Shown one piece after another: positions 49,085-63,990 of a stretch of 64,000 nt of DNA. Source of the stretch: Hydractinia symbiolongicarpus (taxonomy: Eukaryota > Cnidaria > Hydrozoa > Anthoathecata > Hydractiniidae); assembly GCF_029227915.1 (NCBI RefSeq), contig NC_079877.1, forward strand, positions 6,760,001 through 6,824,000, in the 5' to 3' direction. Made by a program: the position numbers and the translations under genes. The notes under the pieces are model-generated. The model was not told the DNA's origin. It ran no database searches and saw only the letters and a program-made list of their open reading frames with translations. Within the stretch, counting starts at the first letter, position 1, and every line of letters starts with the position of its first letter.

Positions 49085-52000
49085 TGTATTTAGCGATATT
49101 TTTCTGATATTACGAGGTTGCATCGCTTTTAACAGTGAAACGATTGACTGTGGGACTTAATGAACTAACTTTGCACTGTGATCTGATAAATGTGATAAAT
49201 GAGGCAATTGGACCCCAAAAAATAACATTCTTCTTAATTTGACGTGATTGCCGGAACTCAGTGATTGCACTGAGCGCTATGGTAGCGCTTCATTTAAAAA
49301 TTTAGATAAATAAGTCATTTCTTACCGTGGGATCAATCCTGGCCGTTAGCACGTGCTGAAAAAATAGGAACAGTTTCAAAAACTACATTTCATTGACTTT
49401 CTAGCGGTATAAATCCGTTTGAGTTACAACGGTTGCGTCACATATTTGCACCAACATGTATTTAGCGATAGTGTTTGGATATTACTAGGTTGCATCGCTT
49501 TTAACAGTGAAAGGTTTGACTGTGGGACTTAATTGAACTGATTGTGGACCTTGACCTTATAAATGTGATAAATACGCCAGTTTGACTACAAGAAATAACG
49601 TTGTTCTTAACCTGACATGATTACTGGAACTCAGCGATTACACTGGGCGCTGTGGTAGCGCTTTATTTAAAAATTAAGATAAATAAATCAATTTTTACTC
49701 TGGGACCAATCCTAGCCGTCAGTTCGCGCTGAAGAAGTAGAGACAGTTTCCAAAACTACATTTCATTGACTTTCAAACGGTGTCAATCCGTTTGAGTTAC
49801 AGCGGTTGCGTCACATATTCGTACCAACATGTATTTAGCGATAGTGTTTGGATATTACTAGGTTGCATCACTTTTAACAGTGAAACGTTTGACTGTGGAA
49901 CTTAATTGAACTGATTGTGGACTTTGACCTTATAAATGTGATAAATAAGCCAATTGGACTCCCAGAAATAACATTGCTCTTAATTTGACATGAGTGCTGG
50001 AATTCAACGATTACACTGGGCGCTGTGGTAGCGCTTCATTTAAGAATTTAGAAAAGAAATTAATTTTTTACTGTGGGACCAAGCCTAGCCGTTAGCGCGC
50101 GCTGAAGAAATAGAGACAGATTCAATTACTACATCTCACTGACATTTTAACGGTGTCAGTCCGTTTGAGTTACAACAGTTGGGTCATATATTCGTACTAA
50201 CATGTATTTAGCGATATTTTTCTGATATTACTAGGTTGCATCGCTTTTAACAGTGAAACGATTGACTGTGGGACTTAATTGAACTTGGTCTGTACTTTGA
50301 CCTGATAAATGTCATAAATGAGACAATTGGACCCTAAGAAAAAACATTCTTCTTATTTTCACGTGATTGCCGGAACTTAGCGATTGCACTGGGCGCTGTG
50401 GTAGAGCTTCATTTAAAAATTTAGATAAATAAGTCATTCTTTACTGTCGGACGAATCTTAGACGTCATCGCGCGCTGAAAAAATAGCGACAATTTCAAAA
50501 ACTACATTTCATTGACTTTCTAACGATGTCTGTCCGTTTGAGTTACAACGGTTGTGTCACATATTCGTCCCCACATGAATTTAGGGATATTTTTCTGATA
50601 TTACTAAGTTGTATCGTTTTTAAAAGTAAAACGATTGACTGTGGCACTTAAATGAACTGATTTTGGACTGTGACCTTATAAATGTGATAAATGAGCCAAT
50701 TGGACTCCCAGAAATAACATTGCTCTTAATTTGACATGATTGCTGGAATTCAACGATTATAATGGGCGCTGTGGTAGCGCTTCATTTAAAAACTTAGATA
50801 AATAAGTCATCATTACTGTGGGACCAATCTTGGCCGTTAGCACGTGCTAAATAAATAGGAACAGTTTCAAAAACTACATTTCATTGACTTTCTAGCGGTA
50901 TCAATCCGTTTGAGTTACAACGGTTGCGTCACATATTCGTACCAACATGTATTTAGCGATAGTGTTCGGATATTACTAGCTTGCATCGCTTTTAAGAGTG
51001 AAGCGTTTGACTGTGGGACTTAATTGAACTGATTGTGGACTTTGACCTTATAAATGTGATAAATAAGCCAGTTTGACTACAAGAAATAACGTTGTCTTAA
51101 TTTCACATGATTGCTGGAACTCAGCGATTACACTGGGCGCTGTGGTAGCGCTTTATTTAAAAATTAAGATAAATAAATCATTTTTTACTGTGGGACCAAT
51201 CCTAGCCGTTAGTTCGCGCTGAAGAAGTAGAGACAGTTTCCAAAGCTACCTTTCTGTGACTTTCTCACGGTGTCAATCCGTTTGAGTTACAACGGTTGCG
51301 TCATATATTCGTACCAACATGTGTTTAGATATTTTTTTCCGATATTACTAAGTTGTATTGCTTTTAACAGTGAAACGATTGACTGTGGGACTTAATTGAT
51401 CTCATTCTGGACTGTGACCTTATAAATGTGATAAGTGAGCCAACTGGACCCCAAGAAATAACATTGTTCTTAACTTGACATGATTGCTGGAACTCAGCGA
51501 TTACACTGGGCGCTGTGGTAGCGCTTTATTTTAAGATTAAGATAAATAAGTCATTTTTTACTGTTGGGCCAATCCTAGCCGTTAGTTTGCGCTGAAGAAA
51601 TAGAGATAGTTTCAAAAACTACATTTCATTGACTTTCTAACAGTGTCAATCCGTTTCAGTTACAACGGTTGCGTAACATATTCGCACCAACATGTATTTA
51701 GGGTATTTTTCTGATATTACTAGGTTGTATCGCTTTTAACAGTGAAACGATTGACTGTGGCACTTAAATGAACTTATTTTGGACTGTGACCTTATAAATG
51801 CGATAAATGAGCCAATTGGACTGCCAGAAATTACATTCCTCTTAATTTGACATGATTGCTGGAATTCAACGATTACAATTGGCGCTGTGGTAGCGCTTCA
51901 TTTAAAAACTTAGATAAATAAGTCATAATTACTGTGGGACCAATCTTGGCCGTTAGCACGTGCTGAATAAAAAGGAACAGTTTCCAAAACTACATTTCAT

Positions 52001-53195
52001 TGAATTTCTAGCGGTATAAATCCGTTTGCGTTACAACGGTTGCGTCACATATTCGTACCAACATGTATTTAGCGATAGTGTTCGGATATTACTAGCTTGC
52101 ATCGCTTTTAACAGTGAAACGCTTGACTGTGGGACTTAATTGAACTGATTGCGGACTTTGACCTTATAAATCTGATAAATAAGCCAGTTTGAATACAAGA
52201 AATAACGTTGTTCTTAATTTGACATGATTGCTGGAACTCAGCGATTACACTGGGCGCTGTGGTAGCGCTTTATTTAAAAATTAAGATAAATAAATCATTT
52301 TTTACTGTAGAACCAATCCTAGCCGTTAGTTCGCGCTGAAGAAGTAGAGACAATTTCCAAAGCTACCTTTCATTGACTTTCTCTGGGTGTCAATCCGTTT
52401 GAGTTACAACGGTTGCGTCATACATTCGTACCAACATGTGTTAAGATATTTTTTTCCGATATTACTAAGTTGTATTGCTTTTAACAGTGAAACGATTGAC
52501 TGTGGGACTTAATTGATCTCATTATGGACTGTGACCTTATAAATGTGATAAGTGAGCCAACTGGACCCCAAGAAATAACATTGTTCTTAATTTGACATGA
52601 TTGCTGGAACTCAGCGATTACACTGGGCGCTGTGGTAGCGCTTTACTTCAAAATTAAGATAAATAAGTCATTTTTTACTGTTGGATCAATCCTAGCCATT
52701 AGTTTGCGCTGAAGAAAGAGACACAGTTTCAAAAACTACATTTCATTGACTTTCTAACGGTGTCAATCCGTTTCAGTTACAACGGTTGCGTCACATATTC
52801 GTACCAACATGTATTTAGGGTATTTTACTGATATTACTAGGTTGTATCGCTTTTAACAGTGAAACGATTGACTGTGGCACTTAAATGAACTGATTTTGGA
52901 CTGTGACCTTATAAATGTGATAAATGAGCCAATAGGACTGCCAGAAATTTCATTCCTCTTAATTTGATATGATTGCTGGAATTCAACGATTACAATGGCG
53001 CTGTGGTAGCGCTTCATTTAAAAACTTAGATAAATAAGTCATAATTACTGTGGGACCAATCCTGGCCGTTAGCACGGGCTGAATAAAAAGGAACAGTTTC
53101 AAAAGCTACATTTCATTGACTTTCAACGGTATCAATCCGTTTGAGTTACAACGGTTGCGTCACATATTCGTACCAACATGTATTTAGCGATATTT
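49085..53195 (+). repeat. Sat-2 long duplication, copy 1 (about 4.1 kb)
   Basis: Eleven monomers whose variant order is repeated at 59,888-63,990 with a constant offset of 10,792-10,793 bp. Shared markers include TACGAGGTTGCATCGC (49,111 / 59,904), CTTACCGTGGGATCAATC (49,321 / 60,114), CATACATTCGTACCAACATG (about 52,417 / 63,210) and CCTAGCCATTAGTTTGCG (52,691 / 63,483). Confidence 0.88.
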
Positions 53196-54255
53196 TTCTG
53201 ATATTACTAGGTTTCATCGCTTTTAACAGTGAAACGATTGACTGTGGGACTTAATGAACTAACTTTGGACTGTGATCTGATAAATGTGATAAATGAGACA
53301 ATTGGAGCCCAAAAAATAACATTCTTCTTAATTTGACGTGATTGCCGGAACTCAGTGATTGCACTGAGCGCTATGGTAGCGCTTCATTTAAAAATTTAGA
53401 TAAATGAGTCATTTCTTACTGTGGGATCAATCCTGGCTGTTAGCAAGCGCTGAATTAATAGGAACAGTTTCCAAAACTACATTTCATTGACTTTCTAGCG
53501 GTATAAATCCGTTTGAGTTACAACGGTTGCGTCACATATTCGTACCAACATGTATTTAGCGATAGTGTTTGGATATTACTAGGTTGCATCGCTTTTAACA
53601 GTGAAAGGTTTGACTGTGGGACTTAATTGAACTGATTGTGGACTGTGACCTTATAAATGTGATAAGTGAGCCAACTGGACCCCAAGAAATAACATTGTTC
53701 TTAATTTGACATGATTGCTGGAACTCATCGATTATACTGGGCGCTGTGGTAGCGCTTTACTTCAAAATTAAGATAAATAAGTCATTTTTTACTGTTGGAT
53801 CAATCCTAGCCGTTAGTTTGCGCTGAAGAAAGAGACACAGTTTCAAAAACTACATTTCATTGACTTTCTAACGGTGTCAATCCGTTTCAGTTACAAAGGT
53901 TGCGTCACATATTCGTACCAACATGTATTTAGGGTATTTTACTGATATTACTAGGTTGTATCGCTTTTAACAGTGAAACGATTGACTGTGGCACTTAAAT
54001 GAACTGATTTTGGACTGTGACCTTATAAATGTGATAAATGAGCCAATAGGACTGCCAGAAATTTCATTCCTCTTAATTTGATATGATTGCTGGAATTCAA
54101 CGATTACAATGGCGCTGTGGTAGCGCTTCATTTAAAAACTTAGATAAATAAGTCATAATTACTGTGGGACCAATCCTGGCCGTTAGCACGCGCTGAATAA
54201 AAAGGAACAGTTTCAAAAGCTACATTTCATTGACTTTCAACGGTATCAATCCGTT
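53151..54255 (+). repeat. Sat-2 recent duplication, copy 1 (offset 1,860 bp)
   Basis: Three monomers repeated at 55,011-56,115, exactly 1,860 bp (five monomers) downstream. I counted about seven single-base differences over about 1.1 kb and no indels. Confidence 0.85.
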
Positions 54256-55010
54256 TGAGTTACAACGGTTGCGTCACATATTCGTACCAACATGTATTTA
54301 GCGATATTTTTCTGATATTACTAGGTTGCATCGCTTTTAACAGTGAAACGTTTGACTGTGGGACTTAATTGAACTGATTGCGGACTTTGACCTTATAAAT
54401 CTGATAAATAAGCCAGTTTGAATACAAGAAATAACGTTGTTCTTAATTTGACATGATTGCTGGAACTCAGCGATTACACTAAGCGCTGTGGTAGCGCTTT
54501 ATTTAAAAATTAAGATAAATAAATCATTTTTTACTGTAGAACCAATCCTAGCCGTTAGTTCGCGCTGAAGAAGTAGAGACAATTTCCAAAGCTACCTTTC
54601 ATTGACTTTCTCTGGGTGTCAATCCGTTTGAGTTACAACGGTTGCGTCATACATTCGTACCAACATGTGTTAAGATATTTTTTTCCGATATTACTAAGTT
54701 GTATTGCTTTTAACAGTGAAACGATTGACTGTGGGACTTAATTGATCTCATTATGGACTGTGACCTTATAAATGTGATAAGTGAGCCAACTGGACCCCAA
54801 GAAATAACATTGTTCTTAATTTGACATGATTGCTGGAACTCAGCGATTACACTGGGCGCTGTGGTAGCGCTTTACTTCAAAATTAAGATAAATAAGTCAT
54901 TTTTTACTGTTGGATCAATCCTAGCCATTAGTTTGCGCTGAAGAAAGAGACACAGTTTCAAAAACTACATTTCATTGACTTTCTAACGGTGTCAATCCGT
55001 TTCAGTTACA

Positions 55011-56115
55011 ACGGTTGCGTCACATATTCGTACCAACATGTATTTAGCGATATTTTTCTGATATTACTAGGTTGCATCGCTTTTAACAGTGAAACGATTG
55101 ACTGTGGGACTTAATGAACTAACTTTGGACTGTGATCTGATAAATGTGATAAATGAGACAATTGGACCCCAAAAAATAACATTCTTCTTAATTTGACGTG
55201 ATTGCCGGAACTCAGTGATTGCACTGAGCGCTATGGTAGCGCTTCATTTAAAAATTTAGATAAATGAGTCATTTCTTACTGTGGGATCAATCCTGGCTGT
55301 TAGCAAGCGCTGAATTAATAGGAACAGTTTCCAAAACTACATTTCATTGACTTTCTAGCGGTATAAATCCGTTTGAGTTACAACGGTTGCGTCACATATT
55401 CGTACCAACATGTATTTAGCGATAGTGTTTGGATATTACTAGGTTGCATCGCTTTTAACAGTGAAAGGTTTGACTGTGGGACTTAATTGAACTGATTGTG
55501 GACTGTGACCTTATAAATGTGATAAGTGAGCCAACTGGACCCCAAGAAATAACATTGTTCTTAATTTGACATGATTGCTGGAACTCATCGATTATACTGG
55601 GCGCTGTGGTAGCGCTTTACTTCAAAATTAAGATAAATAAGTCATTTTTTACTGTTGGATCAATCCTAGCCGTTAGTTTGCGCTGAAGAAAGAGACACAG
55701 TTTCAAAAACTACATTTCACTGACTTTCTAACGGTGTCAATCCATTTCAGTTACAACGGTTGCGTCACATATTCGTACCAACATGTATTTAGGGTATTTT
55801 ACTGATATTACTAGGTTGTATCGCTTTTAACAGTGAAACGATTGACTGTGGCACTTAAATGAACTGATTTTGGACTGTGACCTTATAAATGTGATAATTG
55901 AGCCAATAGGACTGCCAGAAATTTCATTCCTCCTAATTTGATATGATTGCTGGAATTCAACGATTACAATGGCGCTGTGGTAGCGCTTCATTTAAAAACT
56001 TAGATAAATAAGTCATAATTACTGTGGGACCAATCCTGGCCGTTAGCACGCGCTGAATAAAAAGGAACAGTTTCAAAAGCTACATTTCATTGACTTTCAA
56101 CGGTATCAATCCGTT
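55011..56115 (+). repeat. Sat-2 recent duplication, copy 2
   Basis: Partner of 53,151-54,255. The reading register is exactly preserved. The variant TTAATGAACTAACTTTGG starts at 55,111 here and 53,251 in copy 1, and it occurs again near 56,225. Confidence 0.85.
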
Positions 56116-59100
56116 TGGGTTACAACGGTTGTGTCATATATTCGTACTAACATGTATTTAGCGATATTTTTCTGATATTACTAGGTTGCATCGCTTTTAA
56201 CAGTGAAACGATTGACTGTGGGACTTAATGAACTAACTTTGGACTGTGATCTGATAAATGTGATAAATGAGACAATTGGACCCCAAATAATAACATTCTT
56301 CTTAATTTGACGTGATTGTCGGAACTCAGTGATTGCACTGAGCGCTATTGTAGCGCTTCATTCAAAAATTTAGATAAATAAGTCATTTCTTACTGTGGGA
56401 TCAATCCTGGCTGTTAGCAAGCGCTGAATTAATAGGAACAGTTTCCAAAACTACATTTCATTGACTTTCTAGCGGTATAAATCTGTTTGAGTTACAACGG
56501 TTGCGTCACATATTCGTACCAACATGTATTTAGGGTATTTTACTGATATTACTAGGTTGTATCGCTTTTAACAGTGAAACGATTGACTGTGGCACTTAAA
56601 TGAACTGATTTTGGACTGTGACCTTATAAATGTGATAATTTAGCCAATAGGACTGCCAGAAATTTCATTCCTCTTAATTTGATATGATTGCTGGAATTCA
56701 ACGATTACAATGGCGCTGTGGTAGCGCTTCATTTAAAAACTTAGATAAATAAGTCATAATTACTGTGGGACTAATCCTGGCCGTTAGTTCGCGCTGAAGA
56801 AGTAGAGACAGTTTCCAAAACTACATTTCATTGACTTTCTAACGGTGTCAATCCGTTTGAGTTACAGCGGTTGCGTCACATATTCGTGCCAACATGTGTT
56901 TAGATATTTTTTTCCGATATTACTCAGTTGTATCACTTTTAACAGTGAAACTATTGACTGTGGGACTTAATTGAACTCATTCTGGACTGTGACCTTATAA
57001 ATGTGATAAGTGAGCCAACTGGACCCCAAGAAATAACATTGTTCTTAATTTGACATGATTGCTGGAACTCAGCAATTACACTGAGCGCTGTGGTAGCGCT
57101 TTATTTAAAAATTTAGATTAATAAGTCATTTTTTACTGTGGGACCAATCCTGGCCGTTAGCACGCGCCGAATGAATAGGAACAGTTTCCAAACTACATTT
57201 CATTGACTTTCTAGCCGTATAAATCCGTTTGAGTTACAACTGTTGCGTCACATATTCGTACCAACATGTATTTAGTGATAGTGTTTGGATATTACTAGGT
57301 TAAATCGCTTTTAACAGTGAAACGTTTGACTGTGGGACTTAATTGAACTGATTGTGGACTTTGACCTTATAAATGTGATAAATAAGCCAGTTTCACTACA
57401 AGAAATAACGTTGTTCTTAATTTGACATGATTGCTGGAACTCAGCGATTACACTGGGCGCTGTGGTAGCGCTTTATTTAAAAATTAAGATAAATCAATCA
57501 ATTTTTACTGTGGGACCAATCCTAGCCGTCAGTTCGCGCTGAAGAAGTAGAGACAGTTTCCAAAACTACATTTCATTGACTTTCTAACGGTGTCAATCCG
57601 TTTGAGTTACAGCGGTTGCGTCACAAATTCGTGCCAACATGTGTTTAGATATTTTTTTCCGATATTACTAAGTTGTATCGCTTTTAGCAGTGAAACGATT
57701 GACTGTGGGACTTAATTGAACTTGCTCTGTACTTTGACCTGATAAATGTGATAAATGAGACAATTGGACCCCAAGAAAAAACATTCTTCTTATTTTCACG
57801 TGATTGCCGGAACTTAGCGATTGCACTGGGCGCTGTGGTAGCGCTTCATTTAAAAATTTAAACAAATAAGTCATTCTTTACTGTGGGACGAATCCTAGAC
57901 GTCATTGCGTGTTGAAAAAATAGCGACAATTTCAAAAACTACATTTCATTGACTTTCTAACGATGTCTGTCCGTTTGAGTTACAACGGTTGTGTCACATA
58001 TTCGTCCCCACATGTATTTAGGGATATTTTTCTGATATTACTAAGTTGTATCGCTTTTAAAAGTAAAACGATTGACTGTGGCACTTAAATGAACTGATTT
58101 TGGACTGTGACCTTATAAATGTGATAAATGAGCCAATTGGACTCCCAGAAATAACATTGCTCTTAATTTGACATGATTGATGGAATTCAACGATTACCCT
58201 GGGCGCTGTGGTAGCGCTTCGTTTAAGAATTTAGAAAAGAAATTAATTTTTTACTGTGGGACCAAGCCTAGCCGTTAGCGCGCGCTGAAGAAATAGAGAC
58301 AGATTCAATTACTACATCTCACTGACATTCTAACGGTGTCAGTCCGTTTGAGTTACAACGGTTGGGTCACATATTCGTACTAACATGTATTTAGCGATAT
58401 TTTTCTGATATTACTAGGTTGCATCGCTTTTAACAGTGAAACGATTGACTGTGGGACTTAATTGAACTTGCTCTGTACTTTGACCTGATAAATGTCATAA
58501 ATGAGACAATTAAACCCTAAGAAAAAAACATTCTTCTTATTTTCACGTGATTGCCGGAACTTAGCGATTGCACTGGGCGCTGTGGTAGCGCTTCATTTAA
58601 AAATTTAGATAAATAAGTCATTCTTTACTGTGGGACGAATCCTAGTCGTCATCGCGCGATGAAAAAATAGCGACCATTTCAAAAACTACATTTCATTGAC
58701 TTTCTAACGATGTCTGTCCGTTTGAGTTACAACGGTTGTGTCACATATTCGTCCCCACATGTATTTAGGGATATTTTTCTGATATTACTAAGTTGTATCG
58801 CTTTTAAAAGTAAAACGATTGACTGTGGCACTTAAATGAACTGATTTTGGACTGTGACCTTATAAATGTGATAAATGAGCCAATTGGACTCCCAGAAATA
58901 ACATTGCTCTTAAGTTGACATGATTGCTGGAACTCAGCGATTACACTGGGCGCTGTGGTAGCGCTTTATTTAAAAATTAAGATAAATAAATCATTTTTTA
59001 CTGTAGGACCAATCCTAGCCGTTAGTTCGCGTTGAAGAAGTACAGACAGTTTCCAAAGCTACCTTTCATTGACTTTCTCACGGTGTCAATCCGTTTGAGT

Positions 59101-59887
59101 TACAACGGTCGCGTCATATATTCGTACCAACATGTGTTTATATATTTTTTTCCGATATTACTATGTTGTATTGCTTTTAACAGTGAAACGATTGACTGTG
59201 GAACTTAATTGATCTCATTGTGGACTGTGACCTTATGAATGTGATAAGTGAGCCAACTGGACTCCAAGAAATAACATTGTTCTTAATTTGACATGATTGC
59301 TGGAACTCAGCAATTACACTGAGCGCTGTGGTAGCGCTTTATTTAAAAGTTTAGATTAATAAGTCATTTTTTACTGTGGGACCAATCCTGGCCGTTAGCA
59401 CGCGCCGAATGAATAGGAACAGTTTCCAAACTACATTTCATTGACTTTCTAGGGGTATAAATCCGTTTGAGTTACAACTGTTGCGTCACATATTCGTGCC
59501 AACATGTGTTTAGATATTTTTTACCGATATTACTAAGTTGTATCGCTTTTAACAGTGACACGATTGACTGTGGGACTTAATTGAACTTGCTCTGTACTTT
59601 GACCTGATAAATGTGATAAATGAAACAATTGGACCCCAAGAAAAAACATTCTTCTTATTTTCACATGATTGCCGGAACTTAGCGATTGCACTGGGCGCTG
59701 TGGTAGCGCTTCATTTAAAAATTTAGATAAATAAGTCATTTTTTACTGTGGGACGAATCCTAGACGGCATCGCGTGCTGAAAAAACAGCGACAATTTCAA
59801 AAACTACATTTCATTAACTTTCTAACGATGTCTGTGCGTTTGAGTTACAACGGTTGTGTCACATATTCCTCCCCACATGTATTTAGG

Positions 59888-62800
59888 GATATTTTTCTGA
59901 TATTACGAGGTTGCATCGCTTTTAACAGTGAAACGATTGACTGTGGGACTTAATGAACTAACTTTGCACTGTGATCTGATAAATGTGATAAATGAGGCAA
60001 TTGGACCCCAAAAAATAACATTCTTCTTAATTTGACGTGATTGCCGGAACTCAGTGATTGCACTGAGCGCTATGGTAGCGCTTCATTTAAAAATTTAGAT
60101 AAATAAGTCATTTCTTACCGTGGGATCAATCCTGGCCGTTAGCACGTGCTGAAAAAATAGGAACAGTTTCAAAAACTACATTTCATTGACTTTCTAGCGG
60201 TATAAATCCGTTTGAGTTACAACGGTTGCGTCACATATTTGCACCAACATGTATTTAGCGATAGTGTTTGGATATTACTAGGTTGCATCGCTTTTAACAG
60301 TGAAAGGTTTGACTGTGGGACTTAATTGAACTGATTGTGGACCTTGACCTTATAAATGTGATAAATACGCCAGTTTGACTACAAGAAATAACGTTGTTCT
60401 TAACCTGACATGATTACTGGAACTCAGCGATTACACTGGGCGCTGTTGTAGCGCTTTATTTAAAAATTAAGATAAATAAATCAATTTTTACTGTGGGACC
60501 AATCCTAGCCGTCAGTTCGCGCTGAAGAAGTAGAGACAGTTTCCAAAACTACATTTCATTGACTTTCTAACGGTGTCAATCTGTTTGAGTTACAGCGGTT
60601 GCGTCACATATTCGTACCAACATGTATTTAGCGATAGTGTTTGGATATTACTAGGTTGCATCACTTTTAACAGTGAAACGTTTGACTGTGGAACTTAATT
60701 GAACTGATTGTGGACTTTGACCTTATAAATGTGATAAATAAGCCAATTGGACTCCCAGAAATAACATTGCTCTTAATTTGACATGAGTGCTGGAATTCAA
60801 CGATTACACTGGGCGCTGTGGTAGCGCTTCATTTAAGAATTTAGAAAAGAAATTAATTTTTTACTGTGGGACCAAGCCTAGCCGTTAGCGCGCGCTGAAG
60901 AAATAGAGACAGATTCAATTACTACATCTCACTGACATTCTAACGGTGTCAGTCCGTTTGAGTTACAACAGTTGGGTCATATATTCGTACTAACATGTAT
61001 TTAGCGATATTTTTCTGATATTACTAGGTTGCATCGCTTTTAACAGTGAAACGATTGACTGTGGGACTTAATTGAACTTGGTCTGTACTTTGACCTGATA
61101 AATGTCATAAATGAGACAATTGGACCCTAAGAAAAAACATTCTTCTTATTTTCACGTGATTGCCGGAACTTAGCGATTGCACTGGGCGCTGTGGTAGAGC
61201 TTCATTTAAGAATTTAGATAAATAAGTCATTCTTTACTGTAGGACGAATCCTAGACGTCATCGCGCGCTGAAAAAATAGCGAAAATTTCACAAACTACAT
61301 TTCATTGACTTTCTAACGATGTCTGTCCGTTTGAGTTACAACGGTTGTGTCACATATTCGTCCCCACATGAATTTAGGGATATTTTTCTGATATTACTAA
61401 GTTGTATCGTTTTTAAAAGTAAAACGATTGACTGTGGCACTTAAATGAACTGATTTTGGACTGTGACCTTATAAATGTGATAAATGAGCCAATTGGATTC
61501 CCAGAAATAACATTGCTTTTAATTTGACATGATTGCTGGAATTCAACGATTATAATGGGCGCTGTGGTAGCGCTTCATTTAAAAACTTAGATAAATAAGT
61601 CATCATTACTGTGGGACCAATCTTGGCCGTTAGCACGTGCTAAATAAATAGGAACAGTTTCAAAAACTACATTTCATTGACTTTCTAGCGGTATCAATCC
61701 GTTTGAGTTACAACGGTTGCGTCACATATTCGTACCAACATGTATTTAGCGATAGTGTTCGGATATTACTAGCTTGCATCGCTTTTAAGAGTGAAGCGTT
61801 TGACTGTGGGACTTAATTGAACTGATTGTGGACCTTGACCTTATAAATGTGATAAATAAGCCAGTTTGACTACAAGAAATAACGTTGTCTTAATTTCACA
61901 TGATTGCTGGAACTCAGCGATTACACTGGGCGCTATGGTAGCGCTTTATTTAAAAATTAAGATAAATAAATCATTTTTTACTGTGGGACCAATCCTAGCC
62001 GTTAGTTGGCGCTGAAGAAGTAGAGACAGTTTCCAAAGCTACCTTTCAGTGACTTTCTCACGGTGTCAATCCGTTTGAGTTACAACGGTTGCGTCATATA
62101 TTCGTACCAACATGTGTTTAGATATTTTTTTCCGATATTACTAAGTTGTATTGCTTTTAACAGTGAAACGATTGACTGTGGGACTTACTTGATCTCATTC
62201 TGGACTGTGACCTTATAAATGTGATAAGTGAGCCAACTGGACCCCAAGAAATAACATTGTTCTTAACTTGACATGATTGCTGGAACTCAGCGATTACACT
62301 GGGCGCTGTGGTAGCGCTTTATTTCAAGATTAAGATAAATAAGTCATTTTTTACTGTTGGACCAATCCTAGCCGTTAGTTTGCGCTGAAGAAATAGAGAT
62401 AGTTTCAAAAACTACATTTCATTGACTTTCTAACGGTGTCAATCCGTTTCAATTACAACGGTTGCGTAACATATTCGCACCAACATGTATTTAGGGTATT
62501 TTTCTGATATTACTAGGTTGTATCGCTTTTAACAGTGAAACGATTGACTGTGGCACTTAAATGAACTTATTTTGGACTGTGACCTTATAAATGTGATAAA
62601 TGAGCCAATTGGACTGCCAGAAATTACATTCCTCTTAATTTGACATGATTGCTGGAATTCAACGATTACAATGGGCGCTGTGGTAGCGCTTCATTTAAAA
62701 ACTTAGATAAATAAGTTATAATTACTGTGGGACCAATCTTGGCCGTTAGCACGTGCTGAATAAAGAGGAACAGTTTCAAAAACTACATATCATTGATTTT

Positions 62801-63990
62801 CTAGAGGTATCAATCTGTTTGAGTTACAACGGTTGCGTCACATATTCGTACCAACATGTATTTAGCGATAGTGTTCGGTTATTACTAGCTTGCATCGCTT
62901 TTAACAGTGAAGCGTTTGACTGTGGGACTTAATTGAACTGATTGTGGACTTTGACCTTATAAATGTGATAAATAAACCAGTTTGACTACAACAAATAACG
63001 TTGTCTTAATTTCACATGATTGCTGGAACTCAGCGATTACAGTGGGCGCTGTGGTAGCACTTTATTTAAAAATTAAGATAAGTAAATCATTTTTTACTGT
63101 GGGACCAATCCTAGCCGTTAGTTTGCGCTGAAGAAGTAGAGACAATTTCCAAAGCTACCTTTCATTGACTTTCTCTCGGTGTCAATCCGTTTGAGTTACA
63201 ACGGTTGCGTCATACATTCGTACCAACATGTGTTAAGATATTTTTTTCCGATATTACTAAGTTGTATTGCTTTTAACAGTGAAACGATTGACTGTGGGAC
63301 TTAATTGATCTCATTATGGACTGTGACCTTATAAATGTGATAAGTGAGCCAACTGGACCCCAAGAAATAACATTGTTCTTAATTTGACATGATTGCTGGA
63401 ACTCAGCGATTACACTGGGCGCTGTGGTAGCGCTTTACTTCAAAATTAAGATAAATAAGTCATTTTTTACTGTTGGATCAATCCTAGCCATTAGTTTGCG
63501 CTGAAGAAAGAGACACAGTTTCAAAAACTACATTTCATTGACTTTCTAACGGTGTCAATCCGTTTCAGTTACAACGGTTGCGTCACATATTCGTACCAAC
63601 ATGTATTTAGGGTATTTTACTGATATTACTAGGTTGTATCGCTTTTAACAGTGAAACGATTGACTGTGGCACTTAAATGAACTGATTTTGGACTGTGACC
63701 TTATAAATGTGATAAATGAGCCAATAGGACTGCCAGAAATTTCATTCCTCTTAATTTGATATGATTGCTGGAATTCAACGATTACAATGGCGCTGTGGTA
63801 GCGCTTCATTTAAAAACTTAGATAAATAAGTCATAATTACTGTGGGACCAATCCTGGCCGTTAGCACGCGCTGAATAAAAAGGAACAGTTTCAAAAGCTA
63901 CATTTCATTGACTTTCAACGGTATCAATCCGTTTGAGTTACAACGGTTGCGTCACAAATTCGTACCAACATGTATTTAGCGATATTTTTT
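59888..63990 (+). repeat. Sat-2 long duplication, copy 2 (about 4.1 kb)
   Basis: Second copy of 49,085-53,195. The left breakpoint lies about 59,888, where the preceding sequence (CACATGTATTTAGGGATA) differs from copy 1 (AACATGTATTTAGCGATA). The right end is within the last monomer of the window, where TATTTTTTCGCTATTACT replaces TATTTTTCTGATATTACT. Confidence 0.85.

Noticed and set aside
45759-59739. Three nearly identical 68-codon minus-strand frames in Sat-2 (45,759; 57,668; 59,533)
   Set aside because: They are copies of one Sat-2 monomer variant; the other monomers carry stops in this frame.
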